A stretch of DNA of 64,000 bases from an uncultured Paracoccaceae bacterium (lineage in GTDB: Bacteria; Pseudomonadota; Alphaproteobacteria; Rhodobacterales; Rhodobacteraceae): contig CALSOO010000006.1 in the NCBI GenBank assembly GCA_943787985.1, forward strand, positions 248,001 to 312,000. The letters run 5' to 3'. Position 1 is the first letter of the stretch; each line of letters starts with the position of its first letter. Shown here in pieces: positions 52,505 through 62,005 of the stretch. Under the pieces are notes generated by a model. It was not told where the DNA came from, ran no database searches, and saw nothing but the letters and a program-made list of their open reading frames with translations. A program made the position numbers and the translations under genes.

Positions 52505-53439
52505 CCCGCAGCCTGCTCGGACTGTTCTTGCGGGCATTTGTAGTGCTCACAGGCACCGCACTCGCGACCTTCACTCTGTTATGGAATGCGCCGGGCGATC
52601 CGGCCCTTGCCATTGCTATGGCCCGATTCGATGCGGTCGTGCCAGCCGATGTGATCGATCTGGTCCGCGCAGAGGCAGGGCTGGACGCCGGGTTCTGGGC
52701 GGCTTTCCGAGGATGGGTTGTCCCCCTGATCTCAGGGAATTTCGGCAACTCGTCTGTCACAGGCCGTCCGGTTTGGCCTGATTTGGCCTCTGCCACCTCT
52801 TATACAGTGCCGCTCGCCCTTGCTGGACTGGCGATTGGTCTGGCCATATCAATCCCCCTTGCGGTGCTTGCGACACGACATCCCGGCAGCTGGCTGGACC
52901 GCTTCGCCGTTGGCATCGCTTCACTCGGGGCTGCGATTCCCGCGTATTGGTTGGGTTTGTTGTTGATCCTGCTTTTCGCGGTCAAACTGGCGTGGCTTCC
53001 GGCCATGGGTGCCACCACGCCAAGCCACGTGATCTTGCCCGCTCTCACACTGGGATTGGGCGTCGCGGCCGCGCTGACCCGGATCATCCGCTCCGGTATT
53101 CTGGAGGCACGCGGGCAACCCTTCATGCCCGCCCTTAAACGGCGCGGGATATCCGAACATGCGCTGGCGAGGGAACACGTGGGCCCGCATGCGGCGATCC
53201 CTGTCATCACGGTTTTCGGCCTAGAGCTGGCGTTCCTGTTGGAAGGGGCCGTGATGGTCGAGGTGATCTTTGGCCGTCCCGGTTTGGGAAGCTTTTTGGT
53301 GGGCGCAATTGAGGCACGAGACTTTCCAAAGGTACAAGGCGTGGTCATTCTGGCGGCCCTCCTGTTCGTCGGGATCAACCTTGTTATCGACGTGATTTAC
53401 CGGCTTATTGACCCCCGAATGGGCACACAAAATGCGTAG
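52501..53439 (+). CDS. ABC transporter permease 1 (DppB/NikB type)
   Basis: The 312-residue inner-membrane permease has an N-terminal helix (LLGLFLRAFVVLTGTALATF), the family's NFGNSSVTGRPVW segment, SYTVPLALAGLAIGLAISIPLAV, and the coupling region RRGISEHALAREHVGPHAAIPVITVFG (EAA-like loop). Six helices expected. Overlaps the next permease gene by 8 bp. Confidence 0.93.
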   Translation: MTRSLLGLFLRAFVVLTGTALATFTLLWNAPGDPALAIAMARFDAVVPADVIDLVRAEAGLDAGFWAAFRGWVVPLISGNFGNSSVTGRPVWPDLASATSYTVPLALAGLAIGLAISIPLAVLATRHPGSWLDRFAVGIASLGAAIPAYWLGLLLILLFAVKLAWLPAMGATTPSHVILPALTLGLGVAAALTRIIRSGILEARGQPFMPALKRRGISEHALAREHVGPHAAIPVITVFGLELAFLLEGAVMVEVIFGRPGLGSFLVGAIEARDFPKVQGVVILAALLFVGINLVIDVIYRLIDPRMGTQNA

Positions 53440-54226
53440 CGTCGGGTTTCTGGTCTCCGCCCTCGTGGCGCTTGCCGTGCTTGGCCCAATGCTTGCGCCG
53501 CATGATCCGACTGCGATCAATATTGCAGCACGTCTCAGCCCACCAAGTGGCGAATGGTGGTTGGGCACCGATGCATTCGGCCGCGATATCCTCTCTCGGC
53601 TGCTGCATGGCGCACGCTGGTCCTTGGGGCTGGCGTTTGTGATTTCACTGATCGGCTTGATCATTGGCACAGTTGCAGGACTTACGGCCGCGTTGGGGGG
53701 CAAGGCCGTAGATTGGGCGGTGATGCGCGTAACGGATTCCTTTTTGGCGTTTCCCGAACTGGTCGCCGCTGTTGTGATTGCCGGTATTCTGGGCGGAGGC
53801 ATCAACAGCCTGATCCTTGCCCTCAGCCTTACCAGCTGGATGCGGTATGCACGGGTTGCGCGTGGCGTCGGCCTGTCGTTGCGCACCCGTGGATATGTTG
53901 TGCAGGCAAAACTCGCCGGGCTGTCGCCGCTCGCCATCGCACGTTGGCACTACCTGCCATCGCTGCTGCCGTCTCTCATCGTGGTGTGGACGGGGATGTT
54001 CGCGCGCGCCATTCTGGGCATCTCGGCTCTTGGCTTTTTGGGGTTTGGCGTACAGCCTCCGATGGCGGAATGGGGCACGATGCTGCTGGATGCGCGGATC
54101 CATATGCGCGCCGCACCCTTGCTGATGATCTGGCCGGGGCTTGCCGTTGTGGCCTGTGTTCTGGCCATCAACTTGGTTGGAGACGTGCTGCGCGATGCTT
54201 TGGCCGAGAAAGACTCGCCACAATGA
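53432..54226 (+). CDS. ABC transporter permease 2 (DppC/NikC type)
   Basis: A 264-residue permease with the typical WWLGTDAFGRDILSRLLHGARWSL segment of DppC-like proteins, then about five helices, and the coupling loop AKLAGLSPLAIARWHYLPSLLPSLIV. Start ATG 53432 overlaps the previous stop. Its own stop overlaps the start of the DMT transporter gene, which ties that gene to the same operon. Confidence 0.93.
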   Translation: MRSVGFLVSALVALAVLGPMLAPHDPTAINIAARLSPPSGEWWLGTDAFGRDILSRLLHGARWSLGLAFVISLIGLIIGTVAGLTAALGGKAVDWAVMRVTDSFLAFPELVAAVVIAGILGGGINSLILALSLTSWMRYARVARGVGLSLRTRGYVVQAKLAGLSPLAIARWHYLPSLLPSLIVVWTGMFARAILGISALGFLGFGVQPPMAEWGTMLLDARIHMRAAPLLMIWPGLAVVACVLAINLVGDVLRDALAEKDSPQ

Positions 54227-55110
54227 GCCTCGCCGACCGCCCGACATGGGGCATCAGCCTCCGCATTTTGTCAGGAATCCTCGGGGCTGGCATGTACATC
54301 AGCGTCAAAGCCGTCAGTGAGAACGTGCCCTTGGGAGAGATCGTATTCTTTCGATCATTCTTTGCGATCATCCCGCTGATCCTGTTTCTATGGATCAGAA
54401 ACGAATTCCCTAGCGTATTGGCAACCAAACGGCCATTCGGGCATTTTCTGCGCGCGAGTTTCGGGGCTTTGGCCCTGTTTACATCCTTCGCAGCCCTTGC
54501 CCGTCTCAGCCTTGCCGAAGCGATCCTCATTGCGCAGCTCGCGCCGATGCTGACCGCCATTGCGGCTGTGTTTTTTCTCTCCGAGCGGCTGACTTTCTTT
54601 CGCATGGGCGGGCTTGGCCTTGGTTTTGCGGGTGTCGTTGTGCTGGTTTGGCCAGAATTGGGTGGCAATGATGCAGATGGCACGCGTTTGATAGGGGTCG
54701 CAATGGGGCTGGCCTCGGCCGTTCTATCAGCGTTCTCCTTGATCATGGTGCGTAGCCTAAGCCGCTCCGAGAGCCCCGGTGCCATTGCGCTGTATTTCGT
54801 GCTCGCCTCAATGTTGGGGGCACTGCTAACGATCCCGTGGGGATGGATCATGCCGCAAGGCATGATGCTGTTTTATCTGATCGCCGCGGGCCTTTTCGGC
54901 GGCTTTGCGCATATCGCGATGACGCTGTCGTTTCGCTATGCCGAAGCCTCTCGGCTTGCCCCGTTTGAGTACGTCGCCCTGTTATGGCCTTTGCTGGCAG
55001 ACCTATTTATCTTCAAACTGCCCATCGCTGTGACCTTCTTGATCGCAGCACCTCTTGTTCTTGCGGGTGCCGCTTTTGCTGCTGTCGAGAAGAGCAAAAA
55101 CAAGCGTTAG
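54223..55110 (+). CDS. DMT superfamily (EamA) transporter
   Basis: A 295-residue membrane protein with two EamA repeats and about ten helices: FFRSFFAIIPLILFLW, AEAILIAQLAPMLTAIAAVF in the first half, and LFGGFAHIAMTLSFRYAEASRLAPFEYVALLWPLL in the second, the usual conserved stretch. DMT proteins are secondary metabolite exporters or permeases. Being coupled (ATGA) to an ABC importer operon is less common. It is the last gene before the right direct repeat. Confidence 0.9.
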   Translation: MSLADRPTWGISLRILSGILGAGMYISVKAVSENVPLGEIVFFRSFFAIIPLILFLWIRNEFPSVLATKRPFGHFLRASFGALALFTSFAALARLSLAEAILIAQLAPMLTAIAAVFFLSERLTFFRMGGLGLGFAGVVVLVWPELGGNDADGTRLIGVAMGLASAVLSAFSLIMVRSLSRSESPGAIALYFVLASMLGALLTIPWGWIMPQGMMLFYLIAAGLFGGFAHIAMTLSFRYAEASRLAPFEYVALLWPLLADLFIFKLPIAVTFLIAAPLVLAGAAFAAVEKSKNKR

Positions 55111-55211
55111 ACTGATCAATTGTCGAAGGTGTGTGAGCCCAAAGTCGCACCATATGACCTTTGGAGTTACAGCGAGCGGCGGCTATGTACTGATCCGGGC
55201 ACGTTGGTTCA

Positions 55212-55341
55212 AGCGTGAAACGCCCTGCTCTCAAGCCAGAGGTTTGCATTTTGCAAAATTGGGACTTTCAGATCAATGATGACCCGAAAGTTAACGCCTC
55301 CGTACAAACCTTAACGCCACCCGATACCTAACGATCCGTAA
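55212..55341. repeat. 130-bp direct repeat, right copy
   Basis: Same length and orientation as 48198-48327, with about 11 differences. It begins 101 bp after the DMT transporter stop. The frame open across the left copy is open here too (ending ...QTLTPPDT), with both silent and amino-acid-changing differences. The remaining sequence between 55111 and 55526 contains no gene that I can see besides this repeat and a terminator. Confidence 0.9.
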
Positions 55342-55419
55342 ACGCCGCGAGAGCGTGTGTCTTGTGACTTTCGGGGCCTGTTTTGTACAACACAGCATTC
55401 TAGGGCAAAATACACAGCA

Positions 55420-55457
55420 AAAAGGGCGGCTGTCTTGTAACAAACAGCCGCCCTTTT
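55420..55457. terminator. Bidirectional terminator
   Basis: AAAAGGGCGGCTGT and ACAGCCGCCCTTTT form a perfect 14-bp stem with a 10-base loop. It has A- and T-runs on both sides and so could stop transcription in both directions. It lies 70 bp after the flotillin-like gene's stop. Confidence 0.92.
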
Positions 55458-55526
55458 GTACGTTTCATTGAAACCAGCCCACCGCACGCTGCGTTAATGC
55501 AATCGCGCGGTGGGGGGCTGAACCTC

Positions 55527-57173
55527 TCAGTTCACAGGTTTCGCATCCTCAGCCGCGTTGTCCTCCGCAACCTCCGCTTTAGGCTCATCAACGCCCAAAG
55601 CCTTGGAGGTGACACCCGCCAAACCGTTCTCCATGGAGATGCCCAGCTCTTCGCCCAGCTTCTTGAGTGCGGGCATTTGCACGGCCATGCCCATGATGGA
55701 ATCCAGCGCTTGGTTCACCACGGGTTTGTCGCCTGACGCCCCTCCGGCTGAGCCACCAACAGCGCCGCCCATGCCACCGATCTGGTGGATTTTGATGCTG
55801 TCGATTTTCTCGGCCGGCTTGACCATTTCGGCCACGATTGCTGGCATCGCTTCAAGGCGGGCAAGGTCGATTTTCATCGCGATCAGCTCGTTCGACAATG
55901 TGTTTTCCGCGTTGGTGATGGCCTGACGGCCTTCGGCTTCGGCCAGCAAGTCGGCCTTCTTCGCTTGGGCTTTGATCGTGATGGCATCCGCGGCGGCTTG
56001 GGCCTCTTCACGCACAGCATCTGCACGGTCTTGGGCCGCGTCCTTTTGGGCGCTGGCCTCAAGGCGGATTTTGGTTGCCTCACGCTCTGCCTCACGGGCG
56101 GCTTCGATCAAGGCGATCTGCTTGGTCCGCTCGGCTTCGGCCACTTCGCGGGCTGTGATCACAGCCTCTGTGGCTTTGGTGGCTTCAGCGCGGGCAAGGT
56201 CGGCAGAGGCACGCGCGCGGCTTTCCTCTTCGGACTTCTGTGCGATGATAATCTGGCGCTCTTGTTCGGCCACTTCAAGGTCGCGGTCTTTTGCGATTTC
56301 GGCGGCGCGAATGGATTCCTGACGCTTGATTCGCGCGCCTTCTTTTTCTTGTTCGGCCTGTTCCTGACGCTGGATGATTTCGGAATCCTGTGCCGCGCGC
56401 AGGGTCTCAACTTCTTGAACTTGCGCGATTTTCGCTTCCTGCTCATCGCGTTCGATCATGTACTTGAGACGCTCCCCTTCCATCGCGGCGCGGCGCACAG
56501 ATACGTCTGCGTCGGCATCGATTTGGGCGCGCTCTTTCTTGGAGGTCGCGATGACTTCGGCCAGCTTGCGCATACCCACAGCGTTAAAGGCGTTGTTCTC
56601 GTCAAGGTCATCAAACGGGGTCTGGTCCAGCGCAGTGAGGGACACAGATTCCAGTTCCAGACCGTTTTTCATCAGGTCTTCGGAGACGGCGTTTTGCACA
56701 TCTTGCACAAACTCGGCACGGTTTTCATGCAGCTCGTCCATCGTCATCTGGGCGGCCACAGCGCGCAAGCCGTCAACCAGTTTACCCTCGATCATTTCGC
56801 GCAGTTGATCGACGTAGAATGTGCGATCCCCCAGCGTTTGAGCGGCCCGTGAAATGCCCTCGATAGACGCGTTGACCGAGACGTAGAATTCGACGCCCAC
56901 GTCCACCCGCATCCGGTCTTTGGTGATCAGCGCGGCCTCTTTGTTGCGCTGCACTTCAAGGCGCAGGGTCTTCATGTTCACAGGGCTGATTTCATGCAGC
57001 AACGGAATAACGATCGTGCCGCCATCCATGATGACTTTTTTGCCACCTTGGCCGGTTTTTACCAGCGACACTTCGCGGGTCGCACGCCGGTACAGGCGCG
57101 CCATAACAAGTCCTATCAGGACAAGGAACACCAGAACGCTGGCGACAATGGTAAGGATTAGTTGAAACTGCAT
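55527..57173 (-). CDS. Flotillin-like SPFH protein (YqiK family)
   Basis: A 548-residue membrane-associated scaffold protein. An N-terminal helix (FQLILTIVASVLVFLVLIGLVMARLY) is followed by the SPFH/Band 7 domain (about 30-220: GTIVIPLLHEISPVNMKTL, GVEFYVSVNASIEGISRAAQ). Next come a long charged Ala/Glu/Lys coiled coil (about 230-420) and a C-terminal part with GGMGGAVGGSAGGASGD. AAGGGA before ATG 57173 decides the start. Paired with the YqiJ-like gene upstream on the same strand. Flotillins form ordered membrane domains. Confidence 0.93.
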   Translation of the reverse strand: MQFQLILTIVASVLVFLVLIGLVMARLYRRATREVSLVKTGQGGKKVIMDGGTIVIPLLHEISPVNMKTLRLEVQRNKEAALITKDRMRVDVGVEFYVSVNASIEGISRAAQTLGDRTFYVDQLREMIEGKLVDGLRAVAAQMTMDELHENRAEFVQDVQNAVSEDLMKNGLELESVSLTALDQTPFDDLDENNAFNAVGMRKLAEVIATSKKERAQIDADADVSVRRAAMEGERLKYMIERDEQEAKIAQVQEVETLRAAQDSEIIQRQEQAEQEKEGARIKRQESIRAAEIAKDRDLEVAEQERQIIIAQKSEEESRARASADLARAEATKATEAVITAREVAEAERTKQIALIEAAREAEREATKIRLEASAQKDAAQDRADAVREEAQAAADAITIKAQAKKADLLAEAEGRQAITNAENTLSNELIAMKIDLARLEAMPAIVAEMVKPAEKIDSIKIHQIGGMGGAVGGSAGGASGDKPVVNQALDSIMGMAVQMPALKKLGEELGISMENGLAGVTSKALGVDEPKAEVAEDNAAEDAKPVN

Positions 57174-57252
57174 ATGGTTTCCCTTCAATCAGAATATTGG
57201 TTAATTTGGTTGGTCCCAAGCGTGGTGAACTACACCCTACGCAGGCCTTGGA

Positions 57253-57981
57253 TCAGGTCAATGCGACAAGCCGGTATCCCTGGTTTTGCGCCTTGCGCAC
57301 CACGAGAACTTCGGTGCCTTGAGGGATCACTTCGTCATCCTTCAATGGTTCCCCACGCAGGTAGTGCGCGTTGCCATGCCCGTCCATCACACGCACTTCG
57401 GCGGGCTTACCACGGGCAGCGGTGCCTTGGCTGACGATCCCACGACGCCGTCCCAAATGGTTGCTCGACACCGCTGAACTTTCGCTTTTGGGGATGATCC
57501 GTGCGAACACCCCTGCAAACCGACTGGCAAACCAGATCGCGGCGCCAATCGCAGGGACAACAACGGCCCAAGGCGAGAGCAGGAAGCCAAGCAACGTATC
57601 AGCGGCCGTTTGGATCACAAGACCAGTGAGGCCAAAAGCCAACAGCGCCGCGGCAATCCAGACCAGTGTCGGCACTTTGCTCAGACCCAGCCAGTCGCCA
57701 GTTCCCGCTTGAGCAGCTTCTGCGCCGTCCATTGCGTCAGCGGCTTCCAGTTCGGCCTCCCAATTCGAGAAGTCGGTCGCCGCAAGGTCACCGTCGATGT
57801 CGATGCCAAAGTCGACATCAACGTCCAGATCCAGGTCCACATCCAAATCCGCCTCAGCGCCCATGCCCAAAAGCGTGCCACCCAACAGGGCAGCCACCAG
57901 TTCCAATGCCATCAGGCCAAAAAGAAGGGCCAACGCGACACTGAAGGGCAAAAGTGCGGGGTCAGAGAGGAGTGTTACCAT
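57253..57981 (-). CDS. YqiJ-like (NfeD/OB-fold) membrane protein
   Basis: A 242-residue partner of the flotillin-like protein: an N-terminal helix (PFSVALALLFGLMALELVAA), an acidic alternating stretch (DLDVDLDLDVDVDFGIDIDG, about 44-63), two more helices (VPTLVWIAAALLAFGLTGLV, LLGFLLSPWAVVVPAIGAAI) and a C-terminal OB-fold (RRRGIVSQGTAARGKPAEVR, GTEVLVVRKAQNQGYRLVAL), as in NfeD-type proteins. AAAGG six bases before ATG 57981 favours this start over ATG 57999. Operon with the SPFH gene, 79 bp apart. Confidence 0.88.
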   Translation of the reverse strand: MVTLLSDPALLPFSVALALLFGLMALELVAALLGGTLLGMGAEADLDVDLDLDVDVDFGIDIDGDLAATDFSNWEAELEAADAMDGAEAAQAGTGDWLGLSKVPTLVWIAAALLAFGLTGLVIQTAADTLLGFLLSPWAVVVPAIGAAIWFASRFAGVFARIIPKSESSAVSSNHLGRRRGIVSQGTAARGKPAEVRVMDGHGNAHYLRGEPLKDDEVIPQGTEVLVVRKAQNQGYRLVALT

Positions 57982-58002
57982 TTCGGGCCTTTCAGTCATT
58001 TT

Positions 58003-58018
58003 GTATACTACGGTATAC
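58003..58018. promoter_or_regulatory. GTATAC-N4-GTATAC dyad before yqiJ-like gene
   Basis: Two palindromic hexamers GTATAC separated by TACG form a 16-bp dyad 21 bp before the YqiJ-like start, within the likely core promoter. A further partial half-site (TGTATG) follows on the right. Good candidate operator; regulator unknown. Confidence 0.6.
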
Positions 58019-58157
58019 TGTATGTAGGTGCTCACGGCTTTGTTACAACCCTAGATACCGATAAATTGCGCCCATCCAATGACAATTCCGCGTCCGAATG
58101 GCGCTTTTATTGCGCGCGCGAGGCTTGTATGTCTGGGCGCAACGAGAGGATGAGCGC

Positions 58158-59243
58158 ATGACACGTATCACACCGCAACCAGGGATCATGGACATCAAGC
58201 TGTATGAGAGCGGTGCGGCCCATGTGGCCGGGGTCTCTAACGCTGTGAAGCTTAGCTCGAACGAGAACCCTTTGGGCCCGAGTGATGCCGCGATCGAGGC
58301 ATACAAGCGCGGGGCCTATAACCTGCACAGATACCCCTCATCGGATCAGGGGGATCTACGCCGCGCAATTGCGGATGTCTGGTCGCTGGATGCGGATCGT
58401 ATCATTTGCGGGGCTGGATCGGATGAGGTGATTGCCTTTCTGTGTCAGGCCTTTGCAGGACCCGGAGATGAGGTGATCTACACCGAACACGGCTTTGCGA
58501 TGTACAAGATTTCTGCGCTTGCGGCCGGGGCGACCCCTGTCGAAGTGCGCGAAAACGAACGCGTGACAGACGTGAGCGCAATTCTGGAGGCCTGCACTGC
58601 CAAAACCCGCCTTGTATTTTTGGCCAACCCGAACAACCCGACAGGGACGATGATTGGATTGGCCGAGCTGGAGCGGTTGGCGGACGGGCTGCCCGAGCAG
58701 GCCATTCTGGTTCTGGACGGAGCCTATGCGGAATACGTTGAGGGGTATGACGCGGGGGCCGCGATGATTGACGCGCGCGAAAACGTGGTGATGACGCGGA
58801 CCTTTTCCAAGCTCTACGGGCTTGGCAGTTTGCGGGTCGGCTGGGGATATGGCCCCAAGGGGATCATGGATGTGCTGAACCGTTTGCGCGGGCCGTTCAA
58901 CCTGAGCCAAGCGGCCCAGGACGCGGCCATCGCAGCGGTGCGGGACACGGCCTATGTCGCGCACTGTCGTGGCGAAAATGCAAAGTGGCGCGCGTGGTTG
59001 GCCAATGGGCTGGCCGAAGTCGGTGTGCCGTCTGATACCAGCAACGCCAACTTTGTGTTGGCCCGCTTCGCCGATCAAGCCGAAGCCGAGGGATGTGACG
59101 CATTCTTGCAAAGCCAAGGGCTGCTGGTGCGCCGTGTTGGCGGCTACAAACTGCCTGCAGCTTTGCGCATTACCGTCGGGGACGAGAGCGCCTGTCGCCA
59201 AGTCGTGCATGCGGTGAAAACCTACAAGGACAGTCGCACATGA
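58158..59243 (+). CDS. hisC: Histidinol-phosphate aminotransferase
   Basis: A PLP-dependent class I/II aminotransferase of 361 residues. [21 protein letters not shown] at about 32-52, [14 protein letters not shown] at about 155, LDGAYAEY, and the PLP-lysine segment [20 protein letters not shown] at about 215-235. Start ATG 58158 with AGAGGA eight bases upstream. It overlaps tyrC; in such hisC-tyrC pairs the enzyme often serves aromatic amino-acid as well as histidine synthesis. Confidence 0.95.
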   Translation: MTRITPQPGIMDIKLYESGAAHVAGVSNAVKLSSNENPLGPSDAAIEAYKRGAYNLHRYPSSDQGDLRRAIADVWSLDADRIICGAGSDEVIAFLCQAFAGPGDEVIYTEHGFAMYKISALAAGATPVEVRENERVTDVSAILEACTAKTRLVFLANPNNPTGTMIGLAELERLADGLPEQAILVLDGAYAEYVEGYDAGAAMIDARENVVMTRTFSKLYGLGSLRVGWGYGPKGIMDVLNRLRGPFNLSQAAQDAAIAAVRDTAYVAHCRGENAKWRAWLANGLAEVGVPSDTSNANFVLARFADQAEAEGCDAFLQSQGLLVRRVGGYKLPAALRITVGDESACRQVVHAVKTYKDSRT

Positions 59244-60164
59244 GCGTGATTTACAACCGCGTCGCCCTGATCGGGCTTGGACTGATTGCGTCTTCGATGT
59301 TCTGGGCGATGAAACGCAACGGTTTGGCAGGTGAAGTGACAGGGTATGCGCGCTCCAAAGAAACCCGCGACAACCGCGCGCGAAATCGGACTGTGCGACG
59401 TTGTGTGCGACACGGCGGCAGAGGCTGTCGCGGGGGCCGATTTGGTGGTGCTGTGTGTGCCTGTTGGCGCCATGGGTGCCGTCGCGGCCGAGATCAAAGA
59501 CGCTTTGGCCGATGGGGCCACTGTCACGGATGTGGGTTCTGTCAAACAGGATGTGATCGAGACTGTTGGGCCGCATCTGCCTGAAACGGCACATTTTATC
59601 CCGGCGCACCCGCTGGCGGGTACAGAACACTCCGGCCCCAGATCAGGGTTTGCCGAGCTGTTCGACGATCGCTGGTGCCTTTTGGTGCCTGTTGAAAACT
59701 CTGATCCAGAGGCCGTCGCCAAACTGCGCAGGTTGTGGGAAGGGCTTGGCTCAAACGTTGAGGAAATGGACGCCGAACACCACGATCTGGTGCTGGCCGT
59801 GACAAGCCACGCGCCGCATTTGATCGCGTACACAATGGTTGGCGTGGCGGATGATTTGGGCCGTGTGACCGACGGGGAAGTGATCAAATATTCAGCGGCA
59901 GGTTTTCGGGACTTCACCCGTATCGCGGCCAGTGACCCGACAATGTGGCGCGATGTGTTTTTGAGCAATAAAGACGCGACTTTGGAAATTCTCGGGCGTT
60001 TCACCGAAGAGCTGTTTGCCCTGCAACGCGCCATTCGGACCGGCGACGGGGACCATTTATTCGATTATTTCACCCGCACACGTGAAATTCGACGCGGGAT
60101 CATCGATGCGGGACAGGATACAGACGCGCCAAACTTCGGGCGCGAATCCAAAGCCAAAACGTGA
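59240..60164 (+). pseudogene. tyrC: Prephenate/arogenate dehydrogenase, one +1 indel
   Basis: TyrC makes the tyrosine precursor from prephenate or arogenate with NAD(P). The N-terminus [20 protein letters not shown] (Rossmann motif) is in the frame of ATG 59240. An extra A near 59372 then shifts to the frame encoding TAREIGLCDVVCDTAAEAVAGADLVVLCVPVGAM, FIPAHPLAGTEHSGPRSGFA and KYSAAGFRDFTRIAASDPTMW, ending at TGA 60164. Removing one base restores a normal protein of about 307 residues. Sequence error is the likely cause. Overlaps hisC and the extensin gene by ATGA-type junctions. Confidence 0.92.
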
Positions 60165-60931
60165 TGCGCTCCGGGCTCATCCTGGCGCTTGTTCTGTGTG
60201 CATCGCCTGTTGTGGCACAAGCGCCCGCTGACTCGCTGCGCCCTGTTGCACGTGCCGGAACCGATGCGCGCAACGGAGTGACCGGCGGCGTGCAATTGGT
60301 GAAGGTGGCCGCAGCGACAGGTCCAGCCATGTCCCACTCTCTCAGGCCGAATTTGCGCACCAAGTCAGTCGTTCAAAAGGCGATGGCCAAGCGCAACCAG
60401 TTGCGCAAGGGGGCGGTGTGCGGGGATTTGGACATTCAGGGCGAACCGGTCGGGCGCGTCCCCGGAAAGCTCAATGGATGCGGGATAAGTGATGCGGTGC
60501 GCGTCCGCGCAGTGTCGGGCATCCGTCTCAGTCAGGCGTCTGTGATGCAATGTGGAACGGCCAAAGCCCTCAAAACCTGAATCGAGAAGGGGGCAAAACC
60601 GGCCATCGGCTCAAAAGGCGGCGGATTGGCCACGCTCAAGGTTGCTGCGCATTATTCGTGCCGGACACGCAACAACAAAACCGGCGCTAAAATTTCGGAA
60701 CACGGCAAGGGTAAGGCGATCGACATCTCGGGCTACACCCTGAATGATGGAACCAAGGTCACAGTGCTCAACGGGTGGAGTTCTCGGGCGCATGGCAGGG
60801 CGTTGAAACGGATGCATAAAGCTGCCTGTGGGCCATTTGGCACGGTCCTTGGGCCGCAAGCTGACAGGTATCATCAGGATCACTTTCACTTTGACATCGC
60901 ACGCTATCGAAGTGGCCCATACTGCCGTTAG
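60164..60931 (+). pseudogene. Extensin-like C-terminal domain protein with in-frame TGA
   Basis: A periplasmic protein with signal peptide (LILALVLCASPVVAQ) and an extensin-like/D-Ala-D-Ala-carboxypeptidase-fold domain: CGDLDIQGEPVGRVPGKLNGCG, KVAAHYSCRTRN, KISEHGKGKAIDISGYTL (metal His/Asp), and DRYHQDHFHFDIARYRSG (HxH). The frame is interrupted by TGA 60578-60580 between AKALKT and IEKGAKP, a place where relatives have Trp (TGG). No frameshift is involved. It is a single-base nonsense change or a base-calling error. Confidence 0.88.
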
Positions 60932-60937
60932 GCCACG

Positions 60938-61942
60938 CTAGCGGATGATGAGACGGGGGGCAGGGCCGACCGGAATGAAACCCACCATCATAAATCCGCC
61001 TCGAAAATTCAGTTGCACATCCAAAGCGGTCGGATCACCTGACATGCCTGCCAACATGTTCAACCCGTCCTGAGCCTGGCTGCGCAATTGCGGCGGTAAA
61101 AGCCCCGCATCCATAGCCAAATCCAGCATGTCTTGCCAGTTTTCAGCCTGTAAATTGACCGTACCCGTGGGCACACCATCCACGTCCACGTCCAAATCTG
61201 CTGCCGCAAACAGGCGTAAATTGCCCCACGCCGCCTCTGCCAGTTTCAAGTCTATTTTGCGAGGTTGCGGGGCGGTCCGTTCCAGCGCATCTATGCCCCA
61301 CGGGCGATCGAAGCGCACGGTCGCATCAAGTTCCAAGCGATCAAACGCCACAGGCCACTCCGCGGGAATGCGCAAGGATGCCCGCGCAGCATCCCCCAAT
61401 GCAAAGGCAGGGGCGATGGCAAAGAACGCATAAGTAGACGGATCCGCGAAGGATTGGGTGGTGCTGAGGCTCAGGCTTTGCGCGCCATAGATCGTCCCCT
61501 CAGGGCGCGCCACACTCCACACACCTGAGCGCAAGGACATGCGTTCCAATTCAAGGGCAGTGCCCGGATGCAAACGCAAATCCGCAGTCGCACCGCGTGC
61601 TTGGACTAGAATTTTGGCATTAGGGGTCGCCAGCACAATAGGCGCATCCGAGCTGGTGACCGTGATGTCACCGGGCCAATAGGCAGGGGCAGAAATGCTC
61701 AAAGCGGGCCATTGAATGGCCAAAGCGCGCTCTGGTTGGGCCACGGCAATATCGCGCAGCGCGCTATGGATGCGCAGGGGAAACCCTTTGGTGGCATGCG
61801 ATGCATATTCGGCTTGAAAGCCGTCTTCGCGGCGATCTTCAAACCACGTTTCGATCCCCGTGCGCAGCGCAAATGTCGCCGTGCCCCACCAGAGGACCCA
61901 CAAAATCACAACGCCCAAAATCAACCACACCAACTTGCGCAT
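60938..61942 (-). CDS. DUF2125 domain-containing protein
   Basis: The 334-residue protein has an N-terminal membrane helix (LVWLILGVVILWVLWWGTAT) and a large beta-rich periplasmic part (SHATKGFPLRIHSALRDIAV, PALSISAPAYWPGDITVTSS) ending GFIPVGPAPRLIIR. This layout and the FP-R segment fit DUF2125, an uncharacterised family common in Alphaproteobacteria. Convergent with the extensin gene (6 bp gap). Confidence 0.9.
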   Translation of the reverse strand: MRKLVWLILGVVILWVLWWGTATFALRTGIETWFEDRREDGFQAEYASHATKGFPLRIHSALRDIAVAQPERALAIQWPALSISAPAYWPGDITVTSSDAPIVLATPNAKILVQARGATADLRLHPGTALELERMSLRSGVWSVARPEGTIYGAQSLSLSTTQSFADPSTYAFFAIAPAFALGDAARASLRIPAEWPVAFDRLELDATVRFDRPWGIDALERTAPQPRKIDLKLAEAAWGNLRLFAAADLDVDVDGVPTGTVNLQAENWQDMLDLAMDAGLLPPQLRSQAQDGLNMLAGMSGDPTALDVQLNFRGGFMMVGFIPVGPAPRLIIR

Positions 61943-62005
61943 TGTGACCCTTTCCCTTGGCTCTCAAATCAGGTTTACCGAGGCACAACAAAAAGGACCA
62001 GTGCG

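Noticed and set aside
53554..54225. Upstream extension of the DMT transporter frame into the permease gene
   Set aside because: The first 223 codons are an Arg/Cys-rich shadow of the permease. The true start is ATG 54223, where EamA homology begins and the permease stop overlaps.
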